This document shows, one piece after another, positions 12,101 through 21,952 of a DNA stretch of 64,000 bases. Source of the DNA: Xiphophorus maculatus. Taxonomy: Eukaryota; Chordata; Actinopteri; Cyprinodontiformes; Poeciliidae. Both the position numbers and the translations under genes were made by a program. Location: NCBI RefSeq assembly GCF_002775205.1, contig NC_036450.1, positions 24,392,288-24,456,287 on the forward strand, in the 5' to 3' direction. Under the pieces are notes generated by a model. The model searched no databases. It saw only the letters and a list, made by a program, of their open reading frames with translations, and was not told the origin of the DNA. Every line of letters starts with the position of its first letter. The stretch's first letter is position 1.

Positions 12101-13208
12101 TTAAGGGCAAGGCTGTGAAATGAATGTTCAAAGAAGCTTGTTGTAGTTGTAGCTTAACAAAATGTGGCAAAGAAAAACAAAAAAACACTCAGTCTGTTAC
12201 CACTAGGGGCAGCGACAGCCGGTGTAGCCTTGCTTGTTGCGTGGGCTGCTTGTACCGGGCTGGCCTGCCCTCCGTTGGCCTCCTTCTCCGGCAGCGGCGT
12301 CCTGGATAGCTTGGAAGATCGTGTGAAAATGCCCCGCCCATTCTCACACTGGAAGTAGCGCACGCCCGCTACCGACCCGTCGTTCTTTCCGATTGACTCG
12401 TCCAGGACGATGCCCGCCCACTGTCCGGGAGCAAACTGCGTGCCTCCGACAAACTGAACGTAGCCGGGCTTGCTGCCGTTCACCCAGACCCTGTCGCCAA
12501 TCTTAAAGTCCGTGTGGACATCTTGTGTTGGGGAGGTCACACCTGACAAGGACTTTTCAGGAGGAACTGGCTTTGAAGCTCCTGGAAGAAAATATTGAAG
12601 AAGGTTATAATTAAAACGGATGTTTTCCTCTTTTAAAGCACTTTGAATAAACTTGTTGCATCACAACTAAAGCTTCAAAATGTGGGTTTTTGGTTGATAC
12701 CCAATCGCATTTGGCAGCAATGACCCAATAATAACGTCTCATGCAACCCCACGCAAACACTTTGTCTGCACCGATGAAGATTCACCCACCGCCTGATGCT
12801 TACATGTAGAAGTGTAACTGATGGCTTTTTGATTCATTTGACCAAGAAGTATCTAACTGCTTGGAGGCACTCGACAAGCATTAAAATATCATTTTCAGGT
12901 GAAATTTATTCCAATTAAATATGGGGGGAAAAAAACAAAAATAAGACACACAGTACAACAAGACTGTAACAGCAGGACAAAAAGTCATTTGATCATCTCT
13001 AAATGTCTTCCAAACTTGGTATTGTGCTAACATACTTCTGAGCCTTTATGGTTGGAGAATTATTTGATCAGCATCACTGATATTCTGAAAAGCTCTTACC
13101 AGATGACGGTGAGGTCCTAGTTGGTACTGCAGATGGACGGGCTATTTTACTGGGAGGCTTTAGCCCACTTGATTTGCCTGGTGTAGTGACGGGGCCCTGT
13201 TTGTCCAT
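184..13208 (-). CDS. clip1: CLIP1-like CAP-Gly microtubule plus-end tracking protein, N-terminal 631 codons (3' end beyond window)
   Basis: Coding exons, in transcript order, are 13208-13100, 12581-12201, 11933-11800, 11561-11437, 10195-9994, 9247-9050, 7815-7712, 7156-7096, 6442-6338, 4521-4264, 2821-2764, 2669-2587 and 258-184. All have AG/GT borders and join in one phase. Exon 1 ([12 protein letters not shown]...) starts in the exon 13292-13100. CAP-Gly domain 1 lies at about residues 62-128 (GKNDG at 101-105) and CAP-Gly 2 at about 205-273 (GKNDG at 240-244, then YFQC). A Ser-rich basic linker follows (about 285-310), then heptad-rich coiled coil (for example [18 protein letters not shown]). 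These features match CLIP-170, which binds growing microtubule ends through its CAP-Gly domains and EB proteins. The C-terminal zinc knuckles would lie outside the window. No further exon was recognised between 4264 and 2821 or between 2587 and 258. CLIP2 is the main alternative, but the HCAR-DENR linkage favours CLIP1. Confidence 0.93.
3565..4115. mobile_element. TTAA-flanked non-autonomous DNA transposon, copy 1 (right end truncated)
   Basis: It begins TTAAAGGGGAAGTATTACG and shares a long collinear body with 32719-33262 (reverse orientation) and 5157-5414. Shared landmarks include the segment around 3873 (CACCAGGTGTTTGCTAATTG) and the one around 4033 (AAACATGCATGAAAGAAT). The terminal inverted repeat expected at the right is missing, so this copy is truncated. 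It lies in a clip1 intron. The TTAA target is typical of piggyBac-like elements; that family assignment is inferred. Confidence 0.65.
4763..5154. repeat. Degraded MITE-like repeat starting TTAAAGCTGCA
   Basis: The start (TTAAAGCTGCAGGATGTAAC) matches the left end of the complete element at 48969-49355. The remainder is diverged and runs into a different repeat at about 5157, so this looks like one element interrupted or joined by another. It lies in a clip1 intron. Confidence 0.4.
5157..5414. mobile_element. TTAA-flanked DNA transposon, copy 2 (5'-truncated)
   Basis: This is the right half of the family at 3565 and 32719. It shares the GCATTTGCTAATTGC segment and the AAACATGCATGAAAGAAT segment, and ends ATAACACTGCCCCTTTAA, the complement of the family's terminal repeat with its TTAA target. 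It sits in a clip1 intron directly after another repeat. Confidence 0.6.
5724..5946. mobile_element. hAT-type MITE with perfect 8-bp target duplication
   Basis: The ends are near-perfect inverted repeats, starting CAGGGGTCTCAAACTCCAGT and closing with its complement ACTGGAGTTTGAGACCCCTG. The flanks are the identical 8-mer CTCTAGCG at 5716-5723 and 5947-5954. Eight-base duplications and CAGGGG termini are the signature of hAT transposition. There is no coding capacity. Related copies lie at 16044-16267 and about 62812-63018. Confidence 0.88.
7905..7990 (+). pseudogene. LINE reverse-transcriptase fragment
   Basis: From 7926 one frame reads [16 protein letters not shown]. This matches the reverse-transcriptase palm motif GxPQGxxxSPLLF found in non-LTR retrotransposons. 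The normal Cys after PQG is Arg here, and no longer frame exists on either side, so it is a dead fragment in the clip1 intron next to the exon at 7712-7815. Confidence 0.6.
9558..9953. mobile_element. Tc1/mariner-like MITE with long inverted repeats and TA target
   Basis: The left end CACTGCAAAAACATAAAAAT and the right end (complement CGCTGCAAAAACACCAAAT) form inverted repeats that stay similar for about 60 nt, including TTTTTGATCTAG versus TTTTTGGTCTAG. TA dinucleotides flank both ends. The interior also folds back (GGCAGATTATTT against AAATAATCTGCC). It lies in a clip1 intron about 40 bp from the exon at 9994-10195. Confidence 0.7.
10389..10860. repeat. Dispersed repeat, unidentified family, copy 1
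   Basis: This segment aligns over about 400 bp, in the same orientation, with 45975-46370 in the eif2b1 intron. Shared blocks include CTAACTCCTTTTAGCACA and GAGATGCTATTTTAGGCT. No terminal repeats or coding frame were recognised. Confidence 0.6.
11668..11697. repeat. Short perfect inverted repeat
   Basis: CATGCTGTTTAC (11668-11679) is followed by six bases and then its exact complement GTAAACAGCATG (11686-11697), within the clip1 intron between the exons at 11437-11561 and 11800-11933. Confidence 0.7.
11751..11789. repeat. Perfect 17-bp palindrome beside a clip1 splice donor
   Basis: ATCTTTCTTACCAAAGA (11751-11767) and its exact complement (11773-11789) are separated by five bases. The motif TTTCTTACCAAA, which is the complement of the donor region of the exon ending at 11800, recurs at 11754 and 11793. 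The transcript therefore carries duplicated donor-like sequence and a foldback just inside the intron. Confidence 0.8.
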
Positions 13209-13292
13209 GGTTGGGGGACGTGATTAGGATGGGGGGACACGGCCTTCCCCCACCACCCCGGCCACCCTGTGTCTCAACGTGACTGAAGAAAG
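13100..13292 (-). other. clip1: clip1 exon holding the 5' UTR end and start codon
   Basis: The acceptor TTTTTCCCAG precedes 13292. The exon carries 84 nt of leader, the ATG at 13208-13206 and 109 coding nt, and ends at the donor GTAAGAGC. The short N-terminal tail contains [12 protein letters not shown], similar to the SGLKAPTKILKP motif of the human CLIP1 N-terminus, which supports this start. Confidence 0.75.
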
Positions 13293-16200
13293 CTGGGAAA
13301 AACACACAAACCCGAGCATGAAAAGCAACCCAAAAAGTGAATATCAGCTTTCAATGCAACCCACTAAAAATAATAACAGCAGTAGCAAAAGTAATAATAT
13401 CACTATAATCATATTTGAAGTGTAAGTTTTTAATGTGCAAGTTATGAATTAAGGTGAGCATGAATTTGGCCATTTAGCTAAAATACTATAAGGATGCAAA
13501 TGACGATTATTTTAGTAATTGAATATTTTGACGTTTAATCGTATTTAAAAATGGCACTTTCTGCCATTTAACTACTAAAGCCTTTTTACACAATATTAGA
13601 AATAAATGTTGCAAATAAGCAAATCAAATGCATCTTTGAATAAGAAAACTAAAATTCTGCAATGCAGTCACATAGCTGATTATTTTTTGAATTAATAATT
13701 GGATACTAAAATGTGCGTAATAGAATTTTAATTTACAGAATTTGAACTAGATGAAGCTAAAACTATGCCACTTGACAAGTTCTGGGCAGAACATATTTAC
13801 AGACAAAGAAGTTTCTACGTTGTAAAGGCAAAAATTTATATATTTTTTGTACAGTTTTGATTTAATTACTGTGTTGTTCTTTCAATAAATGGCCTTTTTT
13901 AAGAGTCTATGCACTCTAGTCAACAATGAATCAGTCACTGAACTAATCATCAACTAACTTAGTGTTTGATTGATCATAATTTATTGGATTAATTGTATCA
14001 GTCTTAAAATATTTACATTACTCTGCTAAAGTATCCGTACTTCTTGAAAGTTTTCATATATTTGTGAAGCAGAAGGAAATGCTATACATGGTTTTTAGCA
14101 ACTTTACAAATAAAATTTTTAAATGTGTGCAAAATAATAATGAATAACAGTAATTTACAACATGAATAAAGAAAAAATAATTAAATAATGAATTATTTTA
14201 TTCATGTTTACTGTGTTATTTTATTTTAAACGACTCCGATTAATTATTCTAATATCTATATGTTGAACAAGACTTTGGTTAAACTTGTTTGATGTAAAGT
14301 CTAATAAAAAAAGACTTAAATAAAGTTGGCATTGCAGTAACAGCTGCTTGTGTTTTGCCTCTACCAGGTTTTTACTTGCAGAGCGTTTTGCCTCTGTACA
14401 TTTACTGAGATTAAATCACACACAGGTGAAGCCGCTTTACTAATTGGGTGACTTCTTCTAAAGGTAATCGCTTGCACTTGATTTTTTATCCGACTTTTAC
14501 CTGAAAAGTCCTTAGAAAAAAATGAAGAAATTTACCTTCAACTTCATGCTTACTTCACTACTTTGGGTTGGCTGATTTTCAGACCTTTGCGGTTTAGTGT
14601 TGTCCGATATCCCAAAATTAAGGAAATCTGGGCCGATTCATCTGTGCGCCCCAAGTTATCCTTATATTTTACTTTACTGTCTAAACACGCTGCCCGATGA
14701 ACATTGAGCAAATATCTTTATCTCGTCAATTTACCCTGAAGATGACATCAGAAGGTACATTTGCACATTTTCCGTATTAATGTTTTACTGTACCAGTTAA
14801 AAACCATTTCTGACAGTCATGTGCTACTTTTAGTGCGGTAAGCCAGATACGCTTTTGACTGTTCAACATCAAAAAGCTTTATTGAATTTATTTGTATTTA
14901 TTGCTAACGGATAATAATAAAACCTCTTTTACTATCCTCTCTTCACAGAGCGATACATCATGCCAGTGTTTCGATGCCAGCTGCTACACAAACTAATGTA
15001 CTGTAAGAAAAAACATCTATTTGCAATAACCAAGGTAATAACTGTGAGGTCCTACAGGGCTCGTGCCTGGTGGCCAGCTTGTTTTTTTTGGCTTTTTTCT
15101 TCTTTTTTTTTTTTGCATACAGTAGGTGGTGAACAGAAGCCTTACCACACAGATGACTCACGCTGGCTGAAACAACACACACTCTGTTTCACACACAAAT
15201 GGATTCAGCATGGATTACATTTAAGTTCAAGGAAATTTTGAACCATTCGACACTTTTCCCACATTCAAGTGCTCTAAAGCCTTTAAGGAGAGATCGCAAG
15301 ATATAAATGCCAAAGACATAATCATGCACGAATGGGAGTTTTAGTTTGCACAGCACTGTAGCAAGCTTATCTTTCAAGTGTGAAAATGTTTTACTTGGCT
15401 CACTTCTGAATCTTAGTCATTGTATTTTAATGCCCAGGGAGACGCGTCACTGATTGTTTTTATTTACATTTGTTCACACCTTGTCAGAAATCTTCCGCAA
15501 GCAACAGAAAAGTCTGAAAGGTATGAGCATTTCTTCCGTTAACTTCTTTACCAACTTTCGCTTCAGTGTGAAAGATCTGCCTATCTTTAGTTTTGTCATC
15601 AGAAAGTGAAATGAAACACCATTCAGTTAGCACCAGCAGACTGAAATGCTTAACTTCTCAGCTTCCAAAAGTTCTTGAATTGACCCGTCTTTAAGGTATA
15701 GTTTGGATTACATTTGCCTCTTGAAAAGCTGTCCAATTTTGTGGCAAATGTCTGAATTTGAGAGTGCATAAATATGTATGAGACATAATGAGACATGGTG
15801 GTGTCAGCATCATTGGGCAGTTGGGGCGCTTTTCTTCAGCAGCAGCAGGAAAGCCTAGTCAAAGTTTTTTTTGGCAATCTCAATGAAACTTAATACAGGG
15901 CAGTCCAGAAGTGGGAAGAAAGTCTGTATAGGTTGCAAAATGCATGCAGACTGGGGAAGATGTTCACCTTGCAAAAGTAAAACAACTGTAAACATACAGC
16001 AGGAGCTACAATAAAATGTTTCAGATGAATGCAGGCGTTGAACCAGGGGTGGGCAATCCTGGTCCTCGAGGGCCGGAGTCCTGCAACTCTTATATGTCTC
16101 CCTGGTCCAACACACTTGAATCCAATAGCTGAATCACCTCCTAAGTGCAGTCAGGTTCTCCAGAGTTCTGCTAATGACCTCATTATTTGACTCAGGTGTG

Positions 16201-17347
16201 TTGAAGTAGAGATGCATCTAAAAGTTGCAGGAGACCGGCCCTCCAGGCCTGGAGTTGCCCACCCCTGCACGGTTAGACTCTCTAAGAGAGCAGAGTTAGC
16301 AGATCTGTACGTAGCTGTGACTGCAAACTACAAGCAGAGTTGAACTGAATACCAAGGATACCACACATTTTTAGTTTAGTTTTGTTTCAATTTTTAAAAC
16401 CAATGTATCCTTTCCATCCCATACCTTATTTATGCCCAACTTTTTGTTTATCACATAAAATCTCTTAAAAATGAAATATGATAAAGCTCACGTTGTGGTG
16501 TGAAGTCTGCATCCTTTTTATTTGGGTTTCTCAGTCACCCATTACATCGAACAAGTATCTTTGTGGGGGGGTTGCAGGAAGATGTACAGCTTTTTCATAG
16601 ATTTATATAAATTTTAGCTATATTTATGCAGTACATTTTGTGAATGAGAATGACTGCGTCTTATTATGAGTGATACAACTGATTTTTGACTGAAGATGAA
16701 CACCCAGTCCAGTCTGAAAGAAAGGACTGATTCAGTCACATCAACAAAACTATGTTGATGTGTTGGTGATGTACCATCACCAAGGCGGGTCTGTCTCCCC
16801 ACCCAGCCAGCCGGCCGGCGCGGCCAGACCAAAAACAAGCATACCTGCAGCTGTCAAACATCAGCACGAGACTTCCAGGTCTCACACACCCACGCTCTTC
16901 TGTCCCCATCTTCACATTTTTACCCACAAACGAGAAGCATAAAGCGCCAGCCAGTGGACACATAACGAGGCTCGCCCCGCGTTGTTGTTGTTGGTTACAT
17001 CTGGGCTGGGCTCTGTCTGTCATTAAAAGAGCTCCAGCGGGATAACTTTGATGCAAAGCGCTACATCACTTCCAATAAGCTCCCCACGTATTCACTGAAA
17101 CAGGTTACCAGCGTACAGTGGTTTAAATAAGTCATTCGGCAGTTAACCCGCGGCGCAAACTGTAGCGCTGTTGTTATGTTTCTGTAGCTAAAGCCAGAAT
17201 TCCAGCCTGCTGGAATGCCAAAGCTAGTGGCTAGCCTCAAATGAAGCGCCGACTACTAGTTAATGTGAGACAACTAACCGCCCGGTGATGGAGATGTTCC
17301 AAAAATTCAAGCAGACAGCGGTAGAAAAAGTCGCTCTGCAGACTTAC
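13293..17347 (-). other. clip1: Large first intron of clip1, AT-rich
   Basis: No coding exon is visible in this stretch. It holds an AT-rich tract with degraded transposon-like sequence at about 13440-14300, a poly-T run near 15100 and the hAT MITE at 16044-16267. The intron assignment depends on the proposed leader exon at 17348-17480. Confidence 0.45.
16044..16267. mobile_element. hAT-type MITE, degraded copy
   Basis: It starts CAGGGGTGGGCAATCCTGGT and ends with the matching inverted repeat GGAGTTGCCCACCCCTG. The internal sequence resembles the element at 5724-5946. The flanking octamers do not match, so the target duplication has decayed. Confidence 0.75.
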
Positions 17348-17480
17348 TTGGTCTGTTTTTGTGAATTGAGTCTCTGTTAGGGCTGTGGAGGGAAGGTGCG
17401 GCGTACCTTGCACCGTTACATGTTTTCCCAGCGGCTCCCGTTTCCCTGCCCAGCCCCGACTGTCACAGTCTGACGTCACC
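17130..17480 (-). promoter_or_regulatory. Probable clip1 promoter and non-coding first exon
   Basis: The region is locally CpG- and GC-rich compared with its surroundings. On the minus strand a consensus donor (GTAAGTCTG) follows position 17348, giving a candidate leader exon of about 17480-17348 that could splice to the acceptor at 13292. Reading the minus strand, no competing coding frame was recognised here. The transcription start cannot be placed from sequence alone. Confidence 0.4.
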
Positions 17481-18969
17481 CTGAGAGATGACGCTGCGTT
17501 TGAGGACGCACACAGAAAGCTCGGAGACCTCAGTTTCAGGCCATTTTCCGAGTAATGGATAAATAAATGACGAATGAAGGCGACGTGAAGCTACATTTTT
17601 AGTTTCCAGAATATAGCAACACCAACAGCAACACAGCTGCCACTCTGGAATAAATTTTGTTAAAGTAGAAAGAATTCGCTTCTGTCACTTCTGTTGTCAT
17701 TCAGTTTTAGTCCACTCCACTTTTGTGTGTTTTGAAACAATCATGTACTTTACATAAAAGTCACATAACAGGGAGTTTTACTGTTATTTTGGAATTTTTA
17801 ATATAAAATGCAAGTTTTGGAAACATATGACGTTACAGTCATGTCCTTTGGGAACACCATGTAGTTATTGGGAAAGGGACATAACCCAACTGTGAATGAA
17901 TTAATGCTTTCTGGTGTATCCTGTGAAGTTTGTCTGACAGATGTTGGGAAAAAAAATAAAAATAAATAAGAGGTAAAACTTTGTTTCATAGGTATACACA
18001 CTCTTAAATTAACTTTGAGTATTTTTTGATCGTACTTCAGCTTTCAGTCTTATGCCAGCAGTTTGTCAGCATCTCACATCTCGTCTTGGCAATAGTTTTC
18101 CAAATTTATCAGCTCTCCTGACCAAACCTTCCAGATTTTCTGTCAGACTCAGTTCTTGACTCCCGATAGCCTATTCCAAACTTTAATTTTCCTCTCTTTT
18201 GCACCTCTTTGATTCAAAATATGGTATAAAGTAACTGCATATCACATATGTGAAGAAAGATTTGATGGTGGATCATATTGTCATTTTTTTAGTTCACAAA
18301 AACCTGGCATTTTAACATAGGAAGTAAGTTCATTTAAGAACTTACTTTATTTTATTGGTACTTATTTTTACTTGAATTAAGGATTCCACAATTTGATTAA
18401 ATTTATTTTGTGAACATTTTATTTATGTTGGTAGAATTCCCTGCAGGCAAAGTTACAATTAGGACAGTTACATTGGTCTTCATCCGCCCGGGATATCGCT
18501 CTTTCTTCAACAAAACTATAATAGAAAAGAATTACAATGAATACAACGATTCACTACTTCTCTCTGTTTCTGTATTTCAGCACAATTAAAAATTAAGATG
18601 GAAAAGTGAGACCTTCATTTCTTCCTCACATTTAAAACAAGTAGTAGATATAGCAGGCAGGGAAGGGGAACAATTCACACTTCAAAATATAAAACTGTGG
18701 ATCTATTTCTTTAAAAATTAAGAAACGTAGGCTTAGTGAAATAAATAGTCACAGTTTAAGCAGTGTAATAATGAGTGACATTTATTTTTGGAACTGAAAT
18801 GAGGGAGAACGTGAAAAGAATAACTTGTCAACAATTACTTTACTGACCCAGCAGCCATAATGAATCTCAATGTTTTCTTATAAAACGAAAAACAATCATT
18901 TTTAGCACAAATGTCATATTTTACTCCCTCATACCACTTTCAAAAAGGATGTATCCAGGGTGATGAGCC

Positions 18970-19041
<72 letters not shown>

Positions 19042-19905
19042 ATTTTATTTTTTTTTTTTTTTTAAATGACACTGCCAGTCATTAAGTCACTGTTGATTCG
19101 TTTCTCATGTTTGCTTTACATTTAATTTTTCACTGGTAGGAGACTTAATGAAAAGCAAAGTCTTATAACTAGACTTTTATAATTAGAACATACGTACATA
19201 TTCCGCTTAAGTTTTTAGTTTTGTTGCAGCATAATGACACGTAGCTTCCTCAGTCAAATGTATAAATATAGCCTATACGCATATATATATATAAGCTAGT
19301 GGCATTTATATATGTATATATATAAAAATCAATGACAGTTTCAGAAGACTTGATTTAGAAAATATGTGTATTTGAGACCTAAGGCGTGTTATTATAATTA
19401 AGAGATTTAATTTTTTAAAAAAAAGCCTAGCACAAAAGCTGAATAAATTGTTGACGTTCAGGAGGACGTCTGATCAGTTCTCCACTTGTGATTCGCGAAG
19501 AAGAAAAGTTACACTTCTAAAGAGGTCTGTGGTCATTTATCGAGCACGTCCCACTTAAGCTTCACTCGTGCTGAATGGAGTCGATTACTTTCACCAAACA
19601 GAACCATCCAACACATTCTTCACTTTGGATCTTATCGTCAAACGCTCTATGAATTGCTTCATATTTCCATTTGCTATTAGGATTAAGAGACTTCATTTTT
19701 TGAAAATTAAGTCAATTTTTTGACTTTTAGGTTTTCAGTGGCTGAAGAAAGAAAGCACGCACGCACACGGGGTCAGGACCGCGCCTAGGCAAGAAAGCTC
19801 GCGCGGGTCCGCTCAACGCCGCCTAAGAAAATAAAAAATAACCAAAAGTTTGCTACATATGAGGTGCGCTACTTTTTTTTTTTTTTTTTTTTATCTTTTC
19901 TACCT
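17481..19905. other. Intergenic spacer between clip1 and the HCAR-like receptor
   Basis: This is AT-rich DNA without a recognisable gene. It contains the TA microsatellite at 18973-19038 and shorter TA and poly-T tracts near 19280-19325 and 19873-19892. Confidence 0.6.
18973..19038. repeat. (TA)n microsatellite
   Basis: There are about 33 uninterrupted TA dinucleotides, followed by a T-rich tract (TTTTATTTTATTTTT...). Confidence 0.95.
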
Positions 19906-19911
19906 TTTATT
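19906..19911 (-). promoter_or_regulatory. Poly(A) signal of the HCAR-like receptor gene
   Basis: AATAAA on the minus strand lies about 60 nt past the receptor stop codon. It is the nearest canonical signal. Confidence 0.5.
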
Positions 19912-19970
19912 ACAGCTATAAACGTGTAAAACACGTTTTCACTCATTGCTGTTTCCCCCGTCCAGTGGTT

Positions 19971-20963
19971 TCAGATGCCGTCACCGTCAACGGTGGAAAA
20001 GTTGCTGTCGGTCGACTGCGTCGGCTCCTTGTCGTCGCTCCTTCCCCGCAGTTTGTTCAGCGCCTTTCTGAAGGAGCCGCTGAACGACGGACTGGAGAAA
20101 TAGTACACGACGGGGTTGAGGACGCTGTTGAAGTAGGTGAAGCACACGGACGTGTAGAACGCCAGGTTGGCCTCTTCGAAATGTCTGCATTCGTCATACC
20201 ACACCTTTAGGATCCACACGGCGATGCGAGACATGGTGCTGGGGAAAAAGCAGGTGATGAAGATGAGGGCCACGGCCGCGACGAACTGAACGGCGCGCTT
20301 GATCTTCCCCCGTTTGTCCAAAGTCCTGTTTCTCAGCTGCCAGGTGATTCTGATGGTGCAGAACGCCACGATGGCGGTCGGCAGGAAAAACTGGATGACG
20401 TAGAAGGCGTTGTGCCAGGTGGAGAGAGGCGTGAAGCCCATGCAGATGTTGAAACTCTCGCACTGTGTGCGGTTGCTGTTGTAGAAAAAGTGCTCGCTGG
20501 CGAGAAGATACCCGGTGGCCAGAAAAATCAACCCCCACAGGCCGACTGAGACCCACAAAGCGTAGCCCAGGCCCAGGCGGTTGATGGGGTTCCGCGGGCG
20601 GACGATCTTGAGGTATCGGTCGACGGCCACGGCTGTGAGGAAGAAGATCCCCGCCGCACGGTTGGCGGCCAGCAGGAAGAGCAGGATGCGGCACGGGATG
20701 TCACCGTAGATCCAGTCCTTCCCACGCCGGTAGTAGTCCGCTCTGAAGGGAAGGCAGAACAGTACGACGGAGTCCGCAACCGCTAGATGGGTGAGGTACA
20801 CGGAGTTGGGCTTCCACGTGTCCATGTAGAAGGTGAACATCCACAGAGCCAAGAAATTCCCCAATAATCCGAACACGAACTCCAGGATCAGAACTGGAGG
20901 CAGAACCCGGTCCAGGATGGGAGAATCAAAGGCACAACAGACGTCTGAACGGGAACTATTCAT
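19971..20963 (-). CDS. Hydroxycarboxylic acid receptor (HCAR)-like GPCR
   Basis: This uninterrupted frame encodes a rhodopsin-class receptor with seven hydrophobic segments. I chose the ATG at 20963 (MNSSRSD, 330 aa) because it has a good context (A at -3) and lies 7 nt after an AG acceptor. An upstream in-frame ATG at 21032 would give 353 aa. In 353-aa numbering, CC and VLPPVLILEFVFGLLGN (residues 32-59) match the HCAR2 N-terminus and TM1. DRY is at 138-140, NPVVY at 306-310, and Cys114 pairs with an ECL2 Cys. Arg125 in TM3 (AANRAAG) corresponds to Arg111 of HCAR2, which binds the ligand carboxylate. The HCAR family senses lactate, beta-hydroxybutyrate and related acids through Gi. Position between CLIP1 and DENR agrees with human 12q24.31. 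Which ligand it binds cannot be read here. Confidence 0.9.
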   Translation of the reverse strand: MNSSRSDVCCAFDSPILDRVLPPVLILEFVFGLLGNFLALWMFTFYMDTWKPNSVYLTHLAVADSVVLFCLPFRADYYRRGKDWIYGDIPCRILLFLLAANRAAGIFFLTAVAVDRYLKIVRPRNPINRLGLGYALWVSVGLWGLIFLATGYLLASEHFFYNSNRTQCESFNICMGFTPLSTWHNAFYVIQFFLPTAIVAFCTIRITWQLRNRTLDKRGKIKRAVQFVAAVALIFITCFFPSTMSRIAVWILKVWYDECRHFEEANLAFYTSVCFTYFNSVLNPVVYYFSSPSFSGSFRKALNKLRGRSDDKEPTQSTDSNFSTVDGDGI

Positions 20964-20969
20964 CTTCTG

Positions 20970-21144
20970 ACTGTTGAAACAATTATGTTTTGTTATCATT
21001 CTTACATTAGTAGGTTTACTAGTTGTTTTCATTTAAATGTTTAGTGTTCTAATTTGTTAAACCATGTGAAACACAGTACTAGCTTTTTCCCTTCACCTTG
21101 AACATGTTTTTTTTTTTTATATATCTACCGGAATACTCCTTACC
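20970..21144 (-). other. Probable 5' UTR intron of the HCAR-like gene
   Basis: On the minus strand a donor (AACAG then GTAAGGAG, exon end 21144) and an acceptor (TTTCAACAG, next exon at 20970) define a short intron of about 174 nt just upstream of the preferred start codon. Use of the upstream ATG at 21032 would require this intron to be retained. Confidence 0.45.
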
Positions 21145-21952
21145 TGTTAGACTGTCCGTGTATAGGATGTTAGTTTCTGTGTTCTTTCTTCCTTGTTCAG
21201 AATAACCCTTCCTTCTTTGATGTAGGTTGAGCAAACACCTATCACTGACCCATCGGTGATGAGCAACAACCAGCTCTGAGTGATTAAAGACGTGGTGCAC
21301 CAGGTGTCTTTAGTTGAACAGCGAATCATGTTTGCACTTATGCAAAAGGGCTCACGGACAAACATGCTAATTCCAAAGTGGAGCGAGCATCTGTGCACCG
21401 GCGTTATCTGTGGGGAAGTGGTGTTGACCCAAAGGAGCATTATAACAACTGTAAATGTTATCTGCCTGGGGATGGGAGCTTCATTAGAAAACTATTATAC
21501 CTGGGAATAGGTTTACTCTTGGGTGAGCAGTAAGACGCAGGAAAAACAAGTAACCCGCGGCCATCTACGGGACTCATAAAGTAGGCGATGACGACAAAGC
21601 CCACTCTGGAAAAGAAAACACTTAACTCGTCGAACACATAAATGGAAAACCAACCTGGAATGAAGAGCGGAACAGCAGAACAGACAGAGGAGAATGAAAT
21701 TTATTAGCCTACAGATTTGCTTGAGTGAAGAACATTTGTGAAGGACTTAATTCATACCACGCCTTTGGCAAACAAGAGAAAGCAGCTATTGACTAAAAAA
21801 AAGAAAAACTGCCGCCAAGTGAGTGGCCAAGTCTGCACCTTTTTATGTACAGTAAATAAAATAGGTATAAAATGACATAATGTGTACATTTGGCCAGGTT
21901 GTTCTTGATGTTACAGGTCACATCCATCCCAGTGAAAGTGCATATTTGGTCT

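Noticed and set aside
16036-16275. 8-bp target duplication around the hAT MITE at 16044
   Set aside because: The flanking octamers (CGTTGAAC and CACGGTTA) do not match, so I claim only the inverted termini.
20194-20694. 166-codon frame antiparallel-phase to the receptor, Pro/His/Arg-rich
   Set aside because: It is a shifted frame of the GC-rich receptor coding sequence.
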